Positions 42,667 to 51,947 of a stretch of DNA of 64,000 nucleotides are shown here, piece by piece. Under the pieces are notes generated by a model, which was given only the letters and a program-made list of their open reading frames with translations, did not search any database and was not told the origin of the DNA. The stretch lies in contig JAJXWH010000004.1 of assembly GCA_021781745.1 (NCBI GenBank), positions 1 through 64,000 of the forward strand. The letters are read 5' to 3'. The translations under genes were made by a program, and so were the position numbers. The stretch is from Bacillota bacterium. GTDB taxonomy: Bacteria; Bacillota; Clostridia; Clostridiales; Clostridiaceae. How positions within the stretch are numbered: position 1 is the first letter of the stretch; each line of letters begins with the position of its first letter.

Positions 42667-42921
42667 TTAGAAGAATCCTCCGCAGCCGCCACCAAAGCCG
42701 CCTAAGCCGCATCCGCCTCCACAGAAGCATAATAACAATATAATCCAAAGCCAGCTTCCACAGCCTCCAAAGCCACCGCCGAAACCACCATAGCCGCCTC
42801 CGTAGCCACCGTATCCTCCACCATAGCCTCCACAGCCGCATGTTTGACAGCAGCTAGGTTGGCATTGGCAACAACAAGGTTGACATTGACAGCAGCAAGA
42901 ATCTTTAGAATGTCTTGACAT
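42667..42921 (-). CDS. Gly/Cys-rich small protein with hydrophobic C-terminus
   Basis: 84 residues from the ATG at 42921 with GGAGATG upstream. Three parts: a repeated Cys-rich head (CCCQCQPCCCQCQPSCCQTC), a Gly-Tyr repeat (GGYGG units) and a hydrophobic segment (WLWIILLLCF) followed by another Gly/Cys tail. 20% of residues are Cys. The layout recalls cysteine-rich spore coat or crust proteins, which cross-link. It is not a known bacteriocin: no leader-GG or modification genes nearby. Own strong terminator. Function unknown. Confidence 0.7.
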   Translation of the reverse strand: MSRHSKDSCCCQCQPCCCQCQPSCCQTCGCGGYGGGYGGYGGGYGGFGGGFGGCGSWLWIILLLCFCGGGCGLGGFGGGCGGFF

Positions 42922-43029
42922 GTTTATCATCTCCTATTCTTTTGTTAGTATATATTATTCAAATTTTCTGTTTTTGGTTCTCTACTAACAAAAATACTTT
43001 AGGAAATTTAACAAACACTAATTTAGATT

Positions 43030-44097
43030 TTATGTTATATTTTTTAGTAACATTTTTATAATCTTATATAGAATCAAACCAGTAATACAAACAAAAAGCA
43101 TATCTGCACCTAGACCTTTAACTAAATTTATTCCACATAACGGTGTATATTCTCCATATCTGCTTTGCATGCTATATATATAAGGGTGTATAAATAACAG
43201 AGATCCCAAAGAACCTGCAGTTGTTGATATTAATATAACTATAAGATTTTCATCAGTTTTAGATGAAAATATTTTATTACTATGCTCAATTTTATATTTC
43301 TTTTGTATTATATTAAACATTAAAAGTATGATAAATATAAAAATTAATAATGTTATTATTTCTGCTATTAATTGTTTTATACTAATAAATTTCATGGATA
43401 TAGAGTTAAGCAAAATACTTGGACTATAACCTTCAGAATAATTTCCTGACATTAAGTTTCTAATTAAATATGATATACTGTAATCAATATTTATACCAGA
43501 ATATCTTAATGTCTCAAGAATTTTTGTAATGATTATTATAATTGAAATTGGTATAACAGAAATCATACTAAAAAATCCAATTACTGAATTAGAAAACATA
43601 GAATCAATTATAATCATAAATAATATTAATAATGTTCCAATTGCAGCTATTCTAATTATTTCAATTAAAGTCATACTAGAATAACCATCAACAATTTGCA
43701 TAAATTCTCTATTACCTATATATGCCATAATTGATATATAAAGAAACAATATAATAAACGGTATTAACGTTAGTAGAATACTAATCAATTCATTATATTT
43801 AATTTGTTTTTTGGTGTATGGGCCACTTGATAAAAACATTAGCATATTCCTTTTGTTTGTTCCTTGAGCTATATAATATATTGCTATAAATACAATGCCT
43901 AAAATAAGATAATTGCTCAAATTTTCTGTATAACAATAATTAGAAAATGTATGTGAAATTTGACTTTTTAAATTAAATATTTTTCTTTGTATATTTATAT
44001 AAGTTGTTATACCCCAAACTAAAAGTCCTATAATTATTGGCGCCTTAGCTGAATTAAACCATGCAAAAAGCAGCCCTTTATTAAAATACTTTTTCAT
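43030..44097 (-). CDS. ABC transporter permease of the YtrA-controlled operon
   Basis: 355 residues from the ATG at 44097, preceded by AAGGAGGAG. About eight membrane helices, ABC-2-like, with no extracytoplasmic large domain. It overlaps the ATPase gene by 17 bases. Last gene of the operon. In B. subtilis the comparable Ytr transporter is induced by antibiotics that hit the lipid II cycle; substrate remains unknown. Confidence 0.75.
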   Translation of the reverse strand: MKKYFNKGLLFAWFNSAKAPIIIGLLVWGITTYINIQRKIFNLKSQISHTFSNYCYTENLSNYLILGIVFIAIYYIAQGTNKRNMLMFLSSGPYTKKQIKYNELISILLTLIPFIILFLYISIMAYIGNREFMQIVDGYSSMTLIEIIRIAAIGTLLILFMIIIDSMFSNSVIGFFSMISVIPISIIIIITKILETLRYSGINIDYSISYLIRNLMSGNYSEGYSPSILLNSISMKFISIKQLIAEIITLLIFIFIILLMFNIIQKKYKIEHSNKIFSSKTDENLIVILISTTAGSLGSLLFIHPYIYSMQSRYGEYTPLCGINLVKGLGADMLFVCITGLILYKIIKMLLKNIT

Positions 44098-44980
44098 TAT
44101 TCTCCTCCTTATCAACTTTATAGATAAAGATATCTTCCAAACTTAGGTCAATTTCTTCAATAAATAATGGATTAAGGCTTTTTAACCCATTGATAAATTC
44201 ATCATCATATTCATCTGTAATAATTGTATAAACTCGTCCTATTTTACTTAATTTAAAAATCCCTTTTAAATTTAAGTCCTCCTCATAAACAGGGCCGTCA
44301 AAAGCAACTTGAACTTTTTTTATTTTATTTTTCATATTATCAATTGAATTTTCATAGGATATTCTCCCATCATTTAATATTGCGACATCATCACAAATTC
44401 TTTCAAGTTCACTTAAGTGGTGAGAGCTTATTACTATTGTAGTATTATTTTCAAATACTTCATCAGCAAATATTTTCAATAATTTATTTTTTAATATTGC
44501 ATCCAAACCTGAGGTAGGTTCATCTAATATTAAATATTTAGCCTTAATTGAAAATGCAAGCATTATAGACAGCCGCATCTTCATTCCTTTTGATAGTTGA
44601 AAAATATATTTTTTTGTTGGAATTTTAAATATCTTATTAAGTTCATTAAATTTATTTTCATTAAAATCAGCATATGCATACTTGTAATATTTTAATATTT
44701 CACAAACTTTAAAATTTGTCTGAAGTATATTCTCATCAGCCACATATCCTATTTTCTTTTTAACATTTGGATTATCATATACAATTTCTTCGTCATATTT
44801 TACATACCCGCTAGTACTATTATAAATTCCTGTCATACATCTTAATAAGGTAGTTTTTCCAACTCCATTTGGTCCGATTATGCCCATAATCTTTCCTTCG
44901 CCTATTTTAAGATGAATATCTTTTAAAATTTGCCTGCCTTCTATCTCAAAAGACAAATTATTAATATTTATCACTATCAT
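44081..44980 (-). CDS. ABC transporter ATP-binding protein
   Basis: 299 residues. Walker A GPNGVGKTTLL near 36, Q-loop region, signature QLSKGMKMRLSIMLAF, Walker B YLILDEPTSGLD and switch His ISSHHLSELERICDD. Typical of ABC-2 type drug/peptide-resistance exporters. ATG follows AGGGGTGA closely; a GTG two codons on has better spacing. The start overlaps the GntR gene end by 20 bases. Pairs with the permease at 43030. Confidence 0.9.
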   Translation of the reverse strand: MIVININNLSFEIEGRQILKDIHLKIGEGKIMGIIGPNGVGKTTLLRCMTGIYNSTSGYVKYDEEIVYDNPNVKKKIGYVADENILQTNFKVCEILKYYKYAYADFNENKFNELNKIFKIPTKKYIFQLSKGMKMRLSIMLAFSIKAKYLILDEPTSGLDAILKNKLLKIFADEVFENNTTIVISSHHLSELERICDDVAILNDGRISYENSIDNMKNKIKKVQVAFDGPVYEEDLNLKGIFKLSKIGRVYTIITDEYDDEFINGLKSLNPLFIEEIDLSLEDIFIYKVDKEENNEKVF

Positions 44981-45377
44981 TCACCCCTAACTCTGTAAAT
45001 ATCTGAAGTGCTAGTTTCATAAATTCTTCCTTGCTTATTCCACTATAATTAGCTTTAAGTATAATTTTTTTTAATTCTTCTGAAATATACTCCATCTTTT
45101 TTTCATCCACTTTCCTCTTATAATTATCTGTTATAAAAGTTCCCTTTCCCCTTAAAGTTTCAATGACACCTTCCCTTTCAAGTTCGCAATATGCCTTACT
45201 AATTGTATTAGGGTTTATTGTAAGTATTGATGACATCTCTCTAACTGAAGGCAATTTTTCACCGCTTTTTAACGCTCCTTTTAGAATAAGTTCCTTTATT
45301 CCTAGCTGAATTTGCTCATAAATAGGAGTACTGCTCCTAGGATCAACCCTAAGCATCTTCGTTACCATCCTCTTCAT
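44961..45377 (-). CDS. GntR family regulator, YtrA subfamily
   Basis: 138 residues, short as in YtrA-type GntR proteins, which lack a large effector domain. Winged helix at about 10-78: PIYEQIQLGIKELILKGALK, GEKLPSVREMSSILTINPNT, ISKAYCELEREGVIETLRGK. Several Mets offer starts; none has a clean site, and the gene overlaps its upstream neighbour by 29 bases. The operator AGTGTA-N13-TACACT upstream of the operon fits autorepression of all four genes. Confidence 0.92.
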   Translation of the reverse strand: MKRMVTKMLRVDPRSSTPIYEQIQLGIKELILKGALKSGEKLPSVREMSSILTINPNTISKAYCELEREGVIETLRGKGTFITDNYKRKVDEKKMEYISEELKKIILKANYSGISKEEFMKLALQIFTELGVNDSDKY

Positions 45378-45888
45378 TGCGTGTATATTCCATTATATAA
45401 TCAATTACTAGTCCTTCTCCTTCGTCAATTAAAACTAAATCAAGTTTCATTTTTTGAGGATCACTGAGTATTTTTTTGTTATTCTGATAATATGAACTAT
45501 ATGCATTAATATCTAGTCTAATAGGTTCTTCTTTTGTTATTTCACTTCTTTTAGTAAATTCATTTCTAAGAGAATTATAATTATCTAAAATAGCTGCTTT
45601 CTGTTTTTCGTTAAGGTTTTCTATTTTTTCAATATCAATCTTTTCAAAATTAAAATCAGAATAAGTTAATCTTTTTCTCTTAGATAAGCATTCTTTTAGA
45701 TCATTAGTTTCGGATAAGCTACCATTTTCATCTACAGCTATAAGTGTTTTTGTTTTTAATTGCTCAATAACTTCATCTGAAGTGTTAAAATGTACTTGTT
45801 TTTGATACATTTTATTACTATTGGTGCCAAGTAAAATTGTAACAACAATAAATAATCCTATTATAATTACAATTGATGATTTTTTCAT
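45349..45888 (-). CDS. membrane-anchored protein, first gene of YtrA operon
   Basis: 179 residues. One N-terminal membrane helix (SSIVIIIGLFIVVTILLG), then a soluble, charged outer part rich in Glu, Lys and Asn with helical stretches (KIENLNEKQKAAILDNYNSL). No Cys after the helix, so not a lipoprotein. Family not recognised. ATG with AAGGAGGAAG. It is the first gene after the operator and overlaps the GntR gene, so it should work with the ABC transporter, perhaps as an extracytoplasmic sensor or adaptor. Confidence 0.7.
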   Translation of the reverse strand: MKKSSIVIIIGLFIVVTILLGTNSNKMYQKQVHFNTSDEVIEQLKTKTLIAVDENGSLSETNDLKECLSKRKRLTYSDFNFEKIDIEKIENLNEKQKAAILDNYNSLRNEFTKRSEITKEEPIRLDINAYSSYYQNNKKILSDPQKMKLDLVLIDEGEGLVIDYIMEYTRNEEDGNEDA

Positions 45889-45912
45889 ATTTCTTCCTCC
45901 TTGATTGTATTA

Positions 45913-45937
45913 AGTGTACTATATCATATAGTACACT
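45913..45937. promoter_or_regulatory. YtrA-type GntR operator
   Basis: A near-perfect 25-base palindrome with half-sites AGTGTA (45913-45918) and TACACT (45932-45937) and a 13-base A/T spacer. This half-site and spacing are those known for YtrA of B. subtilis. It lies 25 bases before the first gene of the operon. Confidence 0.85.
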
Positions 45938-46014
45938 AAAATTATATAAGGAAAAATTTATTTATTCAAGAAAATATATCCTAAATTTTCCTTAATTTTT
46001 TCTTAAGTTATGAG

Positions 46015-46055
46015 AAAATAAAAAATAACTAGAGCTTTTTTAATTACCCTAGTTA
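46015..46055 (-). terminator. terminator of the YjeM-like permease gene
   Basis: TAACTAG (46026-46032) pairs with CTAGTTA (46049-46055), followed on the minus strand by TTTTTATTTT. It starts 9 bases past the stop. Confidence 0.75.
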
Positions 46056-46063
46056 CTTTTACC

Positions 46064-47560
46064 TTATAAATCTTTCTTTTTTTCTCCATTAGCATAAATG
46101 ACTAATGCAATTATAACAAATATTATAGGTCCTGATACCATAGCTATCGAGGACGAATAGTTTCCACTAAGTGAAGGTTCAATAATTGTAAATAAATTAG
46201 CTAAACCAACTACTATTGCTACTACATACCCAACAAACATTGCAAAACTTTTATTTTTAAACATTAAAAAGGGTTTTATTATATTATCTCTTTTTCTAAA
46301 TGAGATATATGCTATAGCTAAAAATAAATATGGTAAAGTCATAGCAACGTTTGTCATATCTACTAAAAGCCTAAAGAATACTTTTGCGCTGCTTCCACCC
46401 ATTGAAACAAAAAGAACCATTACAGCCACGATTGTTGTTTGAACTAACATTGCATTTATTGGCATATCATCTTTACCGATGATTCCCATTTTTCCTGGCC
46501 AAAACTTTGCAGGTGTTCCTTCAATTAATTGTTTAAGTGGTGCATATGATAAAGTAAAAAATGCACCTGTTAGAGCTAAGAACATAGATAAACCAACAAA
46601 TCTAGCGAACCAATTACCTAATTGTATAGCTAACGCATTGCCTAATCTAAATAATTCACCAATTGTATAGCCTAAATTATTCATTACCACATATGTAATA
46701 TTTGCCATATTTACATTTTCTCCAGAAAGACTAGCTCCCCAATTTGTAAATATTCCAATTAAAAAGATACCAAGAGAATATCCTACTGATATAATTGCTG
46801 CTGCAATTAAAATTCCCTTTGGAAATGTTTTTTCTGGATTCTCGGTTTGATCAACAAGACCACTAACTGCTTCAATACCGCCATATGCAAATAACGCAAA
46901 TACTAGAAATGATAATATTGAACTAGTAGTCTGATATCCTGGATTTGGGGAACTTACCAGTGACATGACTGATGAAATAGGTTCCTTAAATTGTCCCTTA
47001 TTCAATATAAATACTATTGCTGCTCCAATTATAAGAACAATATTTAAAAGAGCAACTGCCATTCCACCAATAGATGTTATTTTAGTAATTTTACTTATTC
47101 CTCTTTTTGAAATAATAAAGGTAGTACAAACCCAAAATACGCCCAAAATACCAAGTACCTGAGTCGAATTTAACCCTAACATTCCCCATTTAGAAGTCAT
47201 ATCTACTCCAAAAATAGTATTCGATAATGGAATCCAAATTGTTGAACAAATATTTATCATCCATACTACATAGGAAGCATACCACATAAACACTCCTATA
47301 AAAGCAAATTTAGGCCCCACAGACTTTTCCATCCAGGAATATATTCCACCTTTTTCTTCTTTGAATGCAGAACCATATTCAGCCATCATAAAAGCAAAAG
47401 GTATAAAGTATGTTATCCCTCCAAATATATACCAAGGAATCGCACCATATCCCATAAGGTAAAAGGACCTTGGCATATTTGCAAATCCAAAAACTGATGT
47501 AAAAATCATAAGAATTAAAGTAATTAATGTCAATTTCTTTTGTTTATCATTCTTTGTCAT
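46064..47560 (-). CDS. yjeM: YjeM-like APC superfamily amino acid permease
   Basis: 498 residues with twelve to thirteen membrane helices. The N-terminal signature FGFANMPRSFYLMGYGAIPW and AFMMAEYGSAFKEEKGGIYS matches YjeM within the glutamate/GABA antiporter family. It probably exchanges or imports an amino acid, but the substrate is not known for YjeM proteins. No decarboxylase gene is next to it, so acid-resistance antiport is not supported. ATG with AAAGGAG. Monocistronic. Confidence 0.88.
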   Translation of the reverse strand: MTKNDKQKKLTLITLILMIFTSVFGFANMPRSFYLMGYGAIPWYIFGGITYFIPFAFMMAEYGSAFKEEKGGIYSWMEKSVGPKFAFIGVFMWYASYVVWMINICSTIWIPLSNTIFGVDMTSKWGMLGLNSTQVLGILGVFWVCTTFIISKRGISKITKITSIGGMAVALLNIVLIIGAAIVFILNKGQFKEPISSVMSLVSSPNPGYQTTSSILSFLVFALFAYGGIEAVSGLVDQTENPEKTFPKGILIAAAIISVGYSLGIFLIGIFTNWGASLSGENVNMANITYVVMNNLGYTIGELFRLGNALAIQLGNWFARFVGLSMFLALTGAFFTLSYAPLKQLIEGTPAKFWPGKMGIIGKDDMPINAMLVQTTIVAVMVLFVSMGGSSAKVFFRLLVDMTNVAMTLPYLFLAIAYISFRKRDNIIKPFLMFKNKSFAMFVGYVVAIVVGLANLFTIIEPSLSGNYSSSIAMVSGPIIFVIIALVIYANGEKKKDL

Positions 47561-48036
47561 ATAGTATCTCCTTTATTAAATTTAAAGTTATTCTTATTAC
47601 CAACAATAATTTAAAAATTGTTGATTAATAGAAAAATAAATTTTCTTAGAATTAGAATTCGTATATTTATTTAACTAATATTTTTTTTCATAAATATAGA
47701 CTGTAATAGTTTACTATCATTAATATGTCTATTCAAGTCGCTTTTATTACACTTTTATCAAATAATTGTTATAATTTATTAAACAAAGTTAAACTTATTA
47801 TCAAATCATTGTCGATTTATAATTATTGCTGTCCAATTATTAATTATTTTATTATTGTCATAACATAATATAAGTAATATTCTTTCTTATAATTCTTTAT
47901 TAGCATTTATTAAAAACAAATAACAACTTTAGTAATAAATATATAATTAAAATCTATTTTTATTAGCTGAATTTGTAGCAAATTATATTTTTTTAAATAA
48001 GCTATTATAAGAAGCAATTTTATCTGAGGAGAGAAA
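47561..48036. other. long AT-rich divergent intergenic region
   Basis: About 475 bases between two divergent genes. It is extremely A/T-rich and includes repeats of the AATTATTG/CAATAATT kind near 47780-47870 but no clear hairpin, riboswitch or operator. Confidence 0.4.
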
Positions 48037-49026
48037 ATGGTAAAAGAAGCTATTGACTGTATAGATGCTGGAACTGAATACTGCCCATGCAAACTTGCAG
48101 AATATGGACAATGCATAATTTGTTCCCAGTGCCAAGGGGAAGTTTTTTGCGATTGTTTAAATTGGAAGGGAGTTTGCATTTATCAAGAACTTTATAATAA
48201 TGGTTTTATAGCCAAAGATGGGCGTAAAACTTATAATTGTAATATTACAGAAGTAATAAAGTATGAAAAAGATTTGATCATCATCAAATTTAATGCCCCT
48301 CATAAGTTAGTTTTAGATTTAGTTAAACCTGGTAGTTATATATTTATAAGAACAGATGGGAATCAGTATTTTGATATTCCTATTTCTATTATGAATTCTG
48401 ATATAGAAAATGATATTATTTCTATTGCTGTTGAAATTAGAGGAATAAAAACTGCTAAATTACTAAATATTAATGCTAACCAAAACATAGTAATTCGAGG
48501 CCCTTATTGGAATGGCGTATTTGGAATTAAGAATATATTAGCACAAAACAATAGTAAAGCTTTAGTTTTAGCAAGGGGTATTGGACTTGCTCCTATGGTT
48601 CCTGTAATTAGAAAGCTTATTTCACAAGGTAATAACGTTAAAGTTATAATTGATAAGAATCCATTTAATATTAATTTTGCAACTGAACTGTTAAATGAAT
48701 ATAATGTAGATTTAACTGAAAATTCATTATTAGATAAAGGAAATTTATCAGATCGCGCAAAAGTACAAATTAAGGACGCACTCAAAGATGGAGTGCAATT
48801 TATTCATATTGCTGGAGCAGATATATTGACTTATTCGGTAATTAACTATTTAAATGACATTGACAGAAATGATGTAACTCTTTCCTGTTGTAATAACTTT
48901 AAAATGTGCTGTGGTGAAGGTATTTGTGGAGCATGTACATCAAGATTTTCTGGGCATAGAGTTAAAAGGTTCTGCAAGGAACAGGCTGACCCAAGAAATA
49001 TTTTTGAAGGGAGAAGGTTTATATGA
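48037..49026 (+). CDS. PyrK-like FAD/NAD-binding electron-transfer protein with Cys-rich head
   Basis: 329 residues. The first 50 carry nine Cys (DAGTEYCPCKLAEYGQCIIC; SQCQGEVFCDCLNW) that could bind one or two Fe-S clusters or zinc. Then a ferredoxin-reductase fold: FAD barrel at about 65-160, NAD domain (LVLARGIGLAPMVPVIRKLI) and a C-terminal 2Fe-2S motif (CCNNFKMCCGEGICGACTSR) as in the dihydroorotate dehydrogenase electron subunit. There is no PyrD beside it: its partner is the flavoprotein that overlaps its end by 4 bases. It should pass electrons between NAD(P)H and that flavoprotein. Confidence 0.88.
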   Translation: MVKEAIDCIDAGTEYCPCKLAEYGQCIICSQCQGEVFCDCLNWKGVCIYQELYNNGFIAKDGRKTYNCNITEVIKYEKDLIIIKFNAPHKLVLDLVKPGSYIFIRTDGNQYFDIPISIMNSDIENDIISIAVEIRGIKTAKLLNINANQNIVIRGPYWNGVFGIKNILAQNNSKALVLARGIGLAPMVPVIRKLISQGNNVKVIIDKNPFNINFATELLNEYNVDLTENSLLDKGNLSDRAKVQIKDALKDGVQFIHIAGADILTYSVINYLNDIDRNDVTLSCCNNFKMCCGEGICGACTSRFSGHRVKRFCKEQADPRNIFEGRRFI

Positions 49027-50300
49027 AGGTTATTATTATTGGTGGAGGTTGGGCTGGGTGTGCTGCAGCTCTTTCAAGCAAAAAGGCTGGAGCAGATGTT
49101 ACCATCATTGAAAAAACTGATTTGTTATTAGGTCTTGGAAACGTTGGTGGTATAATGCGTAATAATGGACGTTATACCGCAGCTGAAGAATTGATTGCAC
49201 TAGGTTGTGGGGAATTGATTCAAATTACTGATAGAATATCAACTCATACAAATATTGATTTTCCTGGTCATAAACATGCTTCCCTTTACAATGTTAATAC
49301 TATTGAAGGAGAAGTTAGTAAATATTTAAAATCTCTAGGAATTAATCTTATGATGGAAAGCAGAGTAAATGATATCGATTTTGATGGGCAAAAAATTAAA
49401 GGTGTTTATTTAAGTGATGGAACTTATATTGAGGGAGATGTATTCATTGAAACAACAGGAACTACTGGTCCTATGGGGAATTGTATGCGTTATGGAAATG
49501 GATGTTCTATGTGCGTTTTAAGATGCCCAGCATTTGGTCCAAGGATTAGCATTAGTGAACGCTGTGGTGTTTCTGATATTCAAGGTGAAAGAGGCGATGA
49601 TATTTTAGGAGCTTTCTCTGGTTCATGTAAATTAGCAAAGGAGAGCTTATCAGATGAAATTAGAGATGAACTAAATTCTAAAGGAGTTGTAATTTTAAAA
49701 ATTCCTAAAGAAGATATAAATTATGATAAATTAAGTACTAAGGTATGTCAACAATATGCCTTAAAGGAGTTTGCCGAGAATATAATTCTACTAGATACCG
49801 GACATGCTAAATTAATGACAACGTATTATCCATTGCATAAATTAAGAAAAATTAAAGGCTTGGAAAATGCTAAATATGTTGATCCTTATGCAGGAAGCAA
49901 AGGTAATTCAATTAGGTATTTATCTGTAGCGCCAAGAACTAATGATTTAAAGGTATCGGGAGTAGATAATTTATTTTGCGCTGGTGAAAAAAGCGGCTTA
50001 TTTGTTGGACACACTGAAGCTATATGTACTGGTACTTTAGCTGGACACAACGCGGTAAGATTAGGAATGGGAATGCATCTTTTGATATTACCATCTTCCA
50101 TTACAATTGGTGATATAATAACTTATGCAAATGAGAAGGCAGGAACAAGAGAAGGAAGAAAAGATCGATACACTTTTGCTGGTTCAGTTTATTTTGAACG
50201 AATGAAAGAACTAAACCTATATACTATAGATGTTAGTGAAATAAAAAATAGAATTCAAAAAGTTAATTTAGATAATGTGTTTAACCAAAAATTATGTTAA
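49023..50300 (+). CDS. FAD-dependent oxidoreductase partner
   Basis: 425 residues. Rossmann FAD motif IIIGGGWAGCAAALSSKKAG at 4-23, a middle cysteine block (CMRYGNGCSMCVLRCPAFGP) and a C-terminal FAD closure (NLFCAGEKSGLFVGHTEAIC, then TGTLAGHNAVRLGMG). The end resembles GidA/TrmFO-type flavoproteins, and the Cys set could hold an Fe-S cluster, but the tRNA-binding domains are absent. It starts within the stop of the PyrK-like gene, so both form one enzyme. Substrate unknown. Confidence 0.85.
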   Translation: MKVIIIGGGWAGCAAALSSKKAGADVTIIEKTDLLLGLGNVGGIMRNNGRYTAAEELIALGCGELIQITDRISTHTNIDFPGHKHASLYNVNTIEGEVSKYLKSLGINLMMESRVNDIDFDGQKIKGVYLSDGTYIEGDVFIETTGTTGPMGNCMRYGNGCSMCVLRCPAFGPRISISERCGVSDIQGERGDDILGAFSGSCKLAKESLSDEIRDELNSKGVVILKIPKEDINYDKLSTKVCQQYALKEFAENIILLDTGHAKLMTTYYPLHKLRKIKGLENAKYVDPYAGSKGNSIRYLSVAPRTNDLKVSGVDNLFCAGEKSGLFVGHTEAICTGTLAGHNAVRLGMGMHLLILPSSITIGDIITYANEKAGTREGRKDRYTFAGSVYFERMKELNLYTIDVSEIKNRIQKVNLDNVFNQKLC

Positions 50301-50322
50301 TTTTATAATTAATATCTAAATA

Positions 50323-50362
50323 AGGTGTTTAAAAATGATTATTTAACCATTCTTAAACACCT
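50323..50362. terminator. hairpin between convergent genes
   Basis: AGGTGTTTAA (50323-50332) pairs with TTAAACACCT (50353-50362). It lies between the flavoprotein stop and the carboxypeptidase stop and may serve both. Confidence 0.75.
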
Positions 50363-50375
50363 AGACATTTTGATA

Positions 50376-51230
50376 TTATACTAATTCTTTAACAGTGTGA
50401 CTTCCAAAAGCAACTTTTTCAATTACATGATTGTAGATCTTATCTGTTACATTCCATCTATCTGGACAATTTAATACAACAATAATAATATCCTTACCAT
50501 TATTATTAATAGATGAAACCAAGCATTTTCCTGCCTGCCCTGTATATCCGGTTTTAACACCATTTGCTCCAGGAATTTTCCATAATATTTTATTTATATT
50601 TGTATAATCTCTTGTAAAATTATATTTTTCCTTCAGTATTTCTTTACTGCCAACAATTTCTCTAAATAAATCATAATCCATTCCCTTTGCTGTAAGTATG
50701 GCTAAATCATAAGCAGAAGAATAATGATTACTGCTGTCTAGTCCATGAGGAGACTCAAAATGAGAATCCAAAATTCCAATTCCTCTAGCATAATGATTCA
50801 TAATATCAGCAAATCCTTCAATGGACCCTCCTAATTCTTCAGCTATAGCTATAGCTGCATCATTTCCTGACTTAAACATTAATCCGAAGATTAATTCTTT
50901 CATTGATATTTCTTCATTTTCTTTATATCCGACTCTAGAACCTCTAATGCTTACTGCTTTCTTGCTTATAATTACTTTTTTATCTAAGTTCCCTTGTTCA
51001 ATAGCAATAAGAGAGGTAAGTATTTTTGTTGTGCTTGCCATTGGAACAATTTCATATGCATTTTGTTCATATAAAATTGTTCCACTTTCCTTATCTAAAG
51101 CAATTGCGCATCTTGCATTTACTCTTAAATTTGAATCTGTTTTATTTTTAGCATTGACACCAGAACTTATTACTTGAGTTAAAATAAGGCTTAGTAATAA
51201 TAATGATATATTTTTTATACCCTTCCTCAT
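50376..51230 (-). CDS. D-alanyl-D-alanine carboxypeptidase, short form
   Basis: 284 residues. Signal peptide (about 1-27) then an S11 penicillin-binding domain: SxxK as MASTTKIL near 65, SGN as FKSGNDAAIAIAEE near 119, KTG as GVKTGYTG near 222. The C-terminal PBP5_C beta domain of the longer enzymes is absent, and no C-terminal anchor is seen. It trims the last D-Ala of peptidoglycan stem peptides. ATG with AAGGTGAT. Could act in sporulation like DacF/DacB. Confidence 0.9.
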   Translation of the reverse strand: MRKGIKNISLLLLSLILTQVISSGVNAKNKTDSNLRVNARCAIALDKESGTILYEQNAYEIVPMASTTKILTSLIAIEQGNLDKKVIISKKAVSIRGSRVGYKENEEISMKELIFGLMFKSGNDAAIAIAEELGGSIEGFADIMNHYARGIGILDSHFESPHGLDSSNHYSSAYDLAILTAKGMDYDLFREIVGSKEILKEKYNFTRDYTNINKILWKIPGANGVKTGYTGQAGKCLVSSINNNGKDIIIVVLNCPDRWNVTDKIYNHVIEKVAFGSHTVKELV

Positions 51231-51371
51231 AATTAATCACCTTCTAAACTTACTATTTGGTTCTAGTTTACCTATAAAATTATTTTTTAAACCTAGTTTT
51301 AACGTAATTTTAGGTTTAGTTTTTTAATAATTGTCAATAATTATGAAGTATATATACTTTGGAGGAATTTT

Positions 51372-51929
51372 ATGAAATTATTTATTTTTATTTCTGGGAT
51401 TTTATTAATACTTATTATACCTCTTCCTATCAAAATTAGTATTTACTATTCTACTAAAGATTATTATATAAAATTATACAAAATAACTTTAGTTTCAAAA
51501 AAAAAGCATGCTAATAAAATCCGATATAACGCAATAAATAAGAAACCCATAATAAAAAAAGAACACAAATTTTTATCACGGTTTTATCGTAATATTAATT
51601 CTAAAACTTTGATTAATGATTTATATAAATTAAATTTAAAATTCAAACCTCTTTTGAAGTTAAGATTATCATTAGATTACTCATTAAGTGATGCTGCTAG
51701 GACTGCATTATTTTACGGTATTTTAATACAATTTCCTCCAATAATATATACACTGTTAAAACGGTATTTTAAAATAAGTAAATTTAAGCTAAATATAAAT
51801 CCTATTTTTAAAGATAAATTTTTACTAAAAATTGAAACTACAAGTATAATTTTCTTATCATTTGCAAACATTATATATATAACAATAATCTTTTTTAAAT
51901 TAATTAAAAGCAGAGGAGGTGACCCCTAA
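51372..51929 (+). CDS. DUF2953 protein (YtfI-like)
   Basis: 185 residues. N-terminal membrane helix (LFIFISGILLILIIPLPIKI), a basic linker with many Lys, the DUF2953 core (LRLSLDYSLSDAARTALFYG; FKLNINPIFKDKFLLKIETT) and a second hydrophobic stretch at the end. It directly precedes the GerW gene; the pair matches ytfI-ytfJ of B. subtilis, both sporulation-linked. ATG with GGAGGA. Function unknown. Confidence 0.85.
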   Translation: MKLFIFISGILLILIIPLPIKISIYYSTKDYYIKLYKITLVSKKKHANKIRYNAINKKPIIKKEHKFLSRFYRNINSKTLINDLYKLNLKFKPLLKLRLSLDYSLSDAARTALFYGILIQFPPIIYTLLKRYFKISKFKLNINPIFKDKFLLKIETTSIIFLSFANIIYITIIFFKLIKSRGGDP

Positions 51930-51947
51930 GCATTAGGGGGATAAATT

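Noticed and set aside
42659-42841. Arg/Trp-rich 60-residue frame in the Gly/Cys-rich gene
   Set aside because: It is the shifted reading of GGC/GGT repeats and has no ribosome-binding site.
42667-42921. Bacteriocin or sactipeptide precursor
   Set aside because: No radical SAM, cyclodehydratase, protease or immunity gene lies nearby, and the tail is a membrane-like segment.
46064-47560. Glutamate/GABA acid-resistance antiporter
   Set aside because: The sequence fits YjeM best and no glutamate decarboxylase gene is adjacent.
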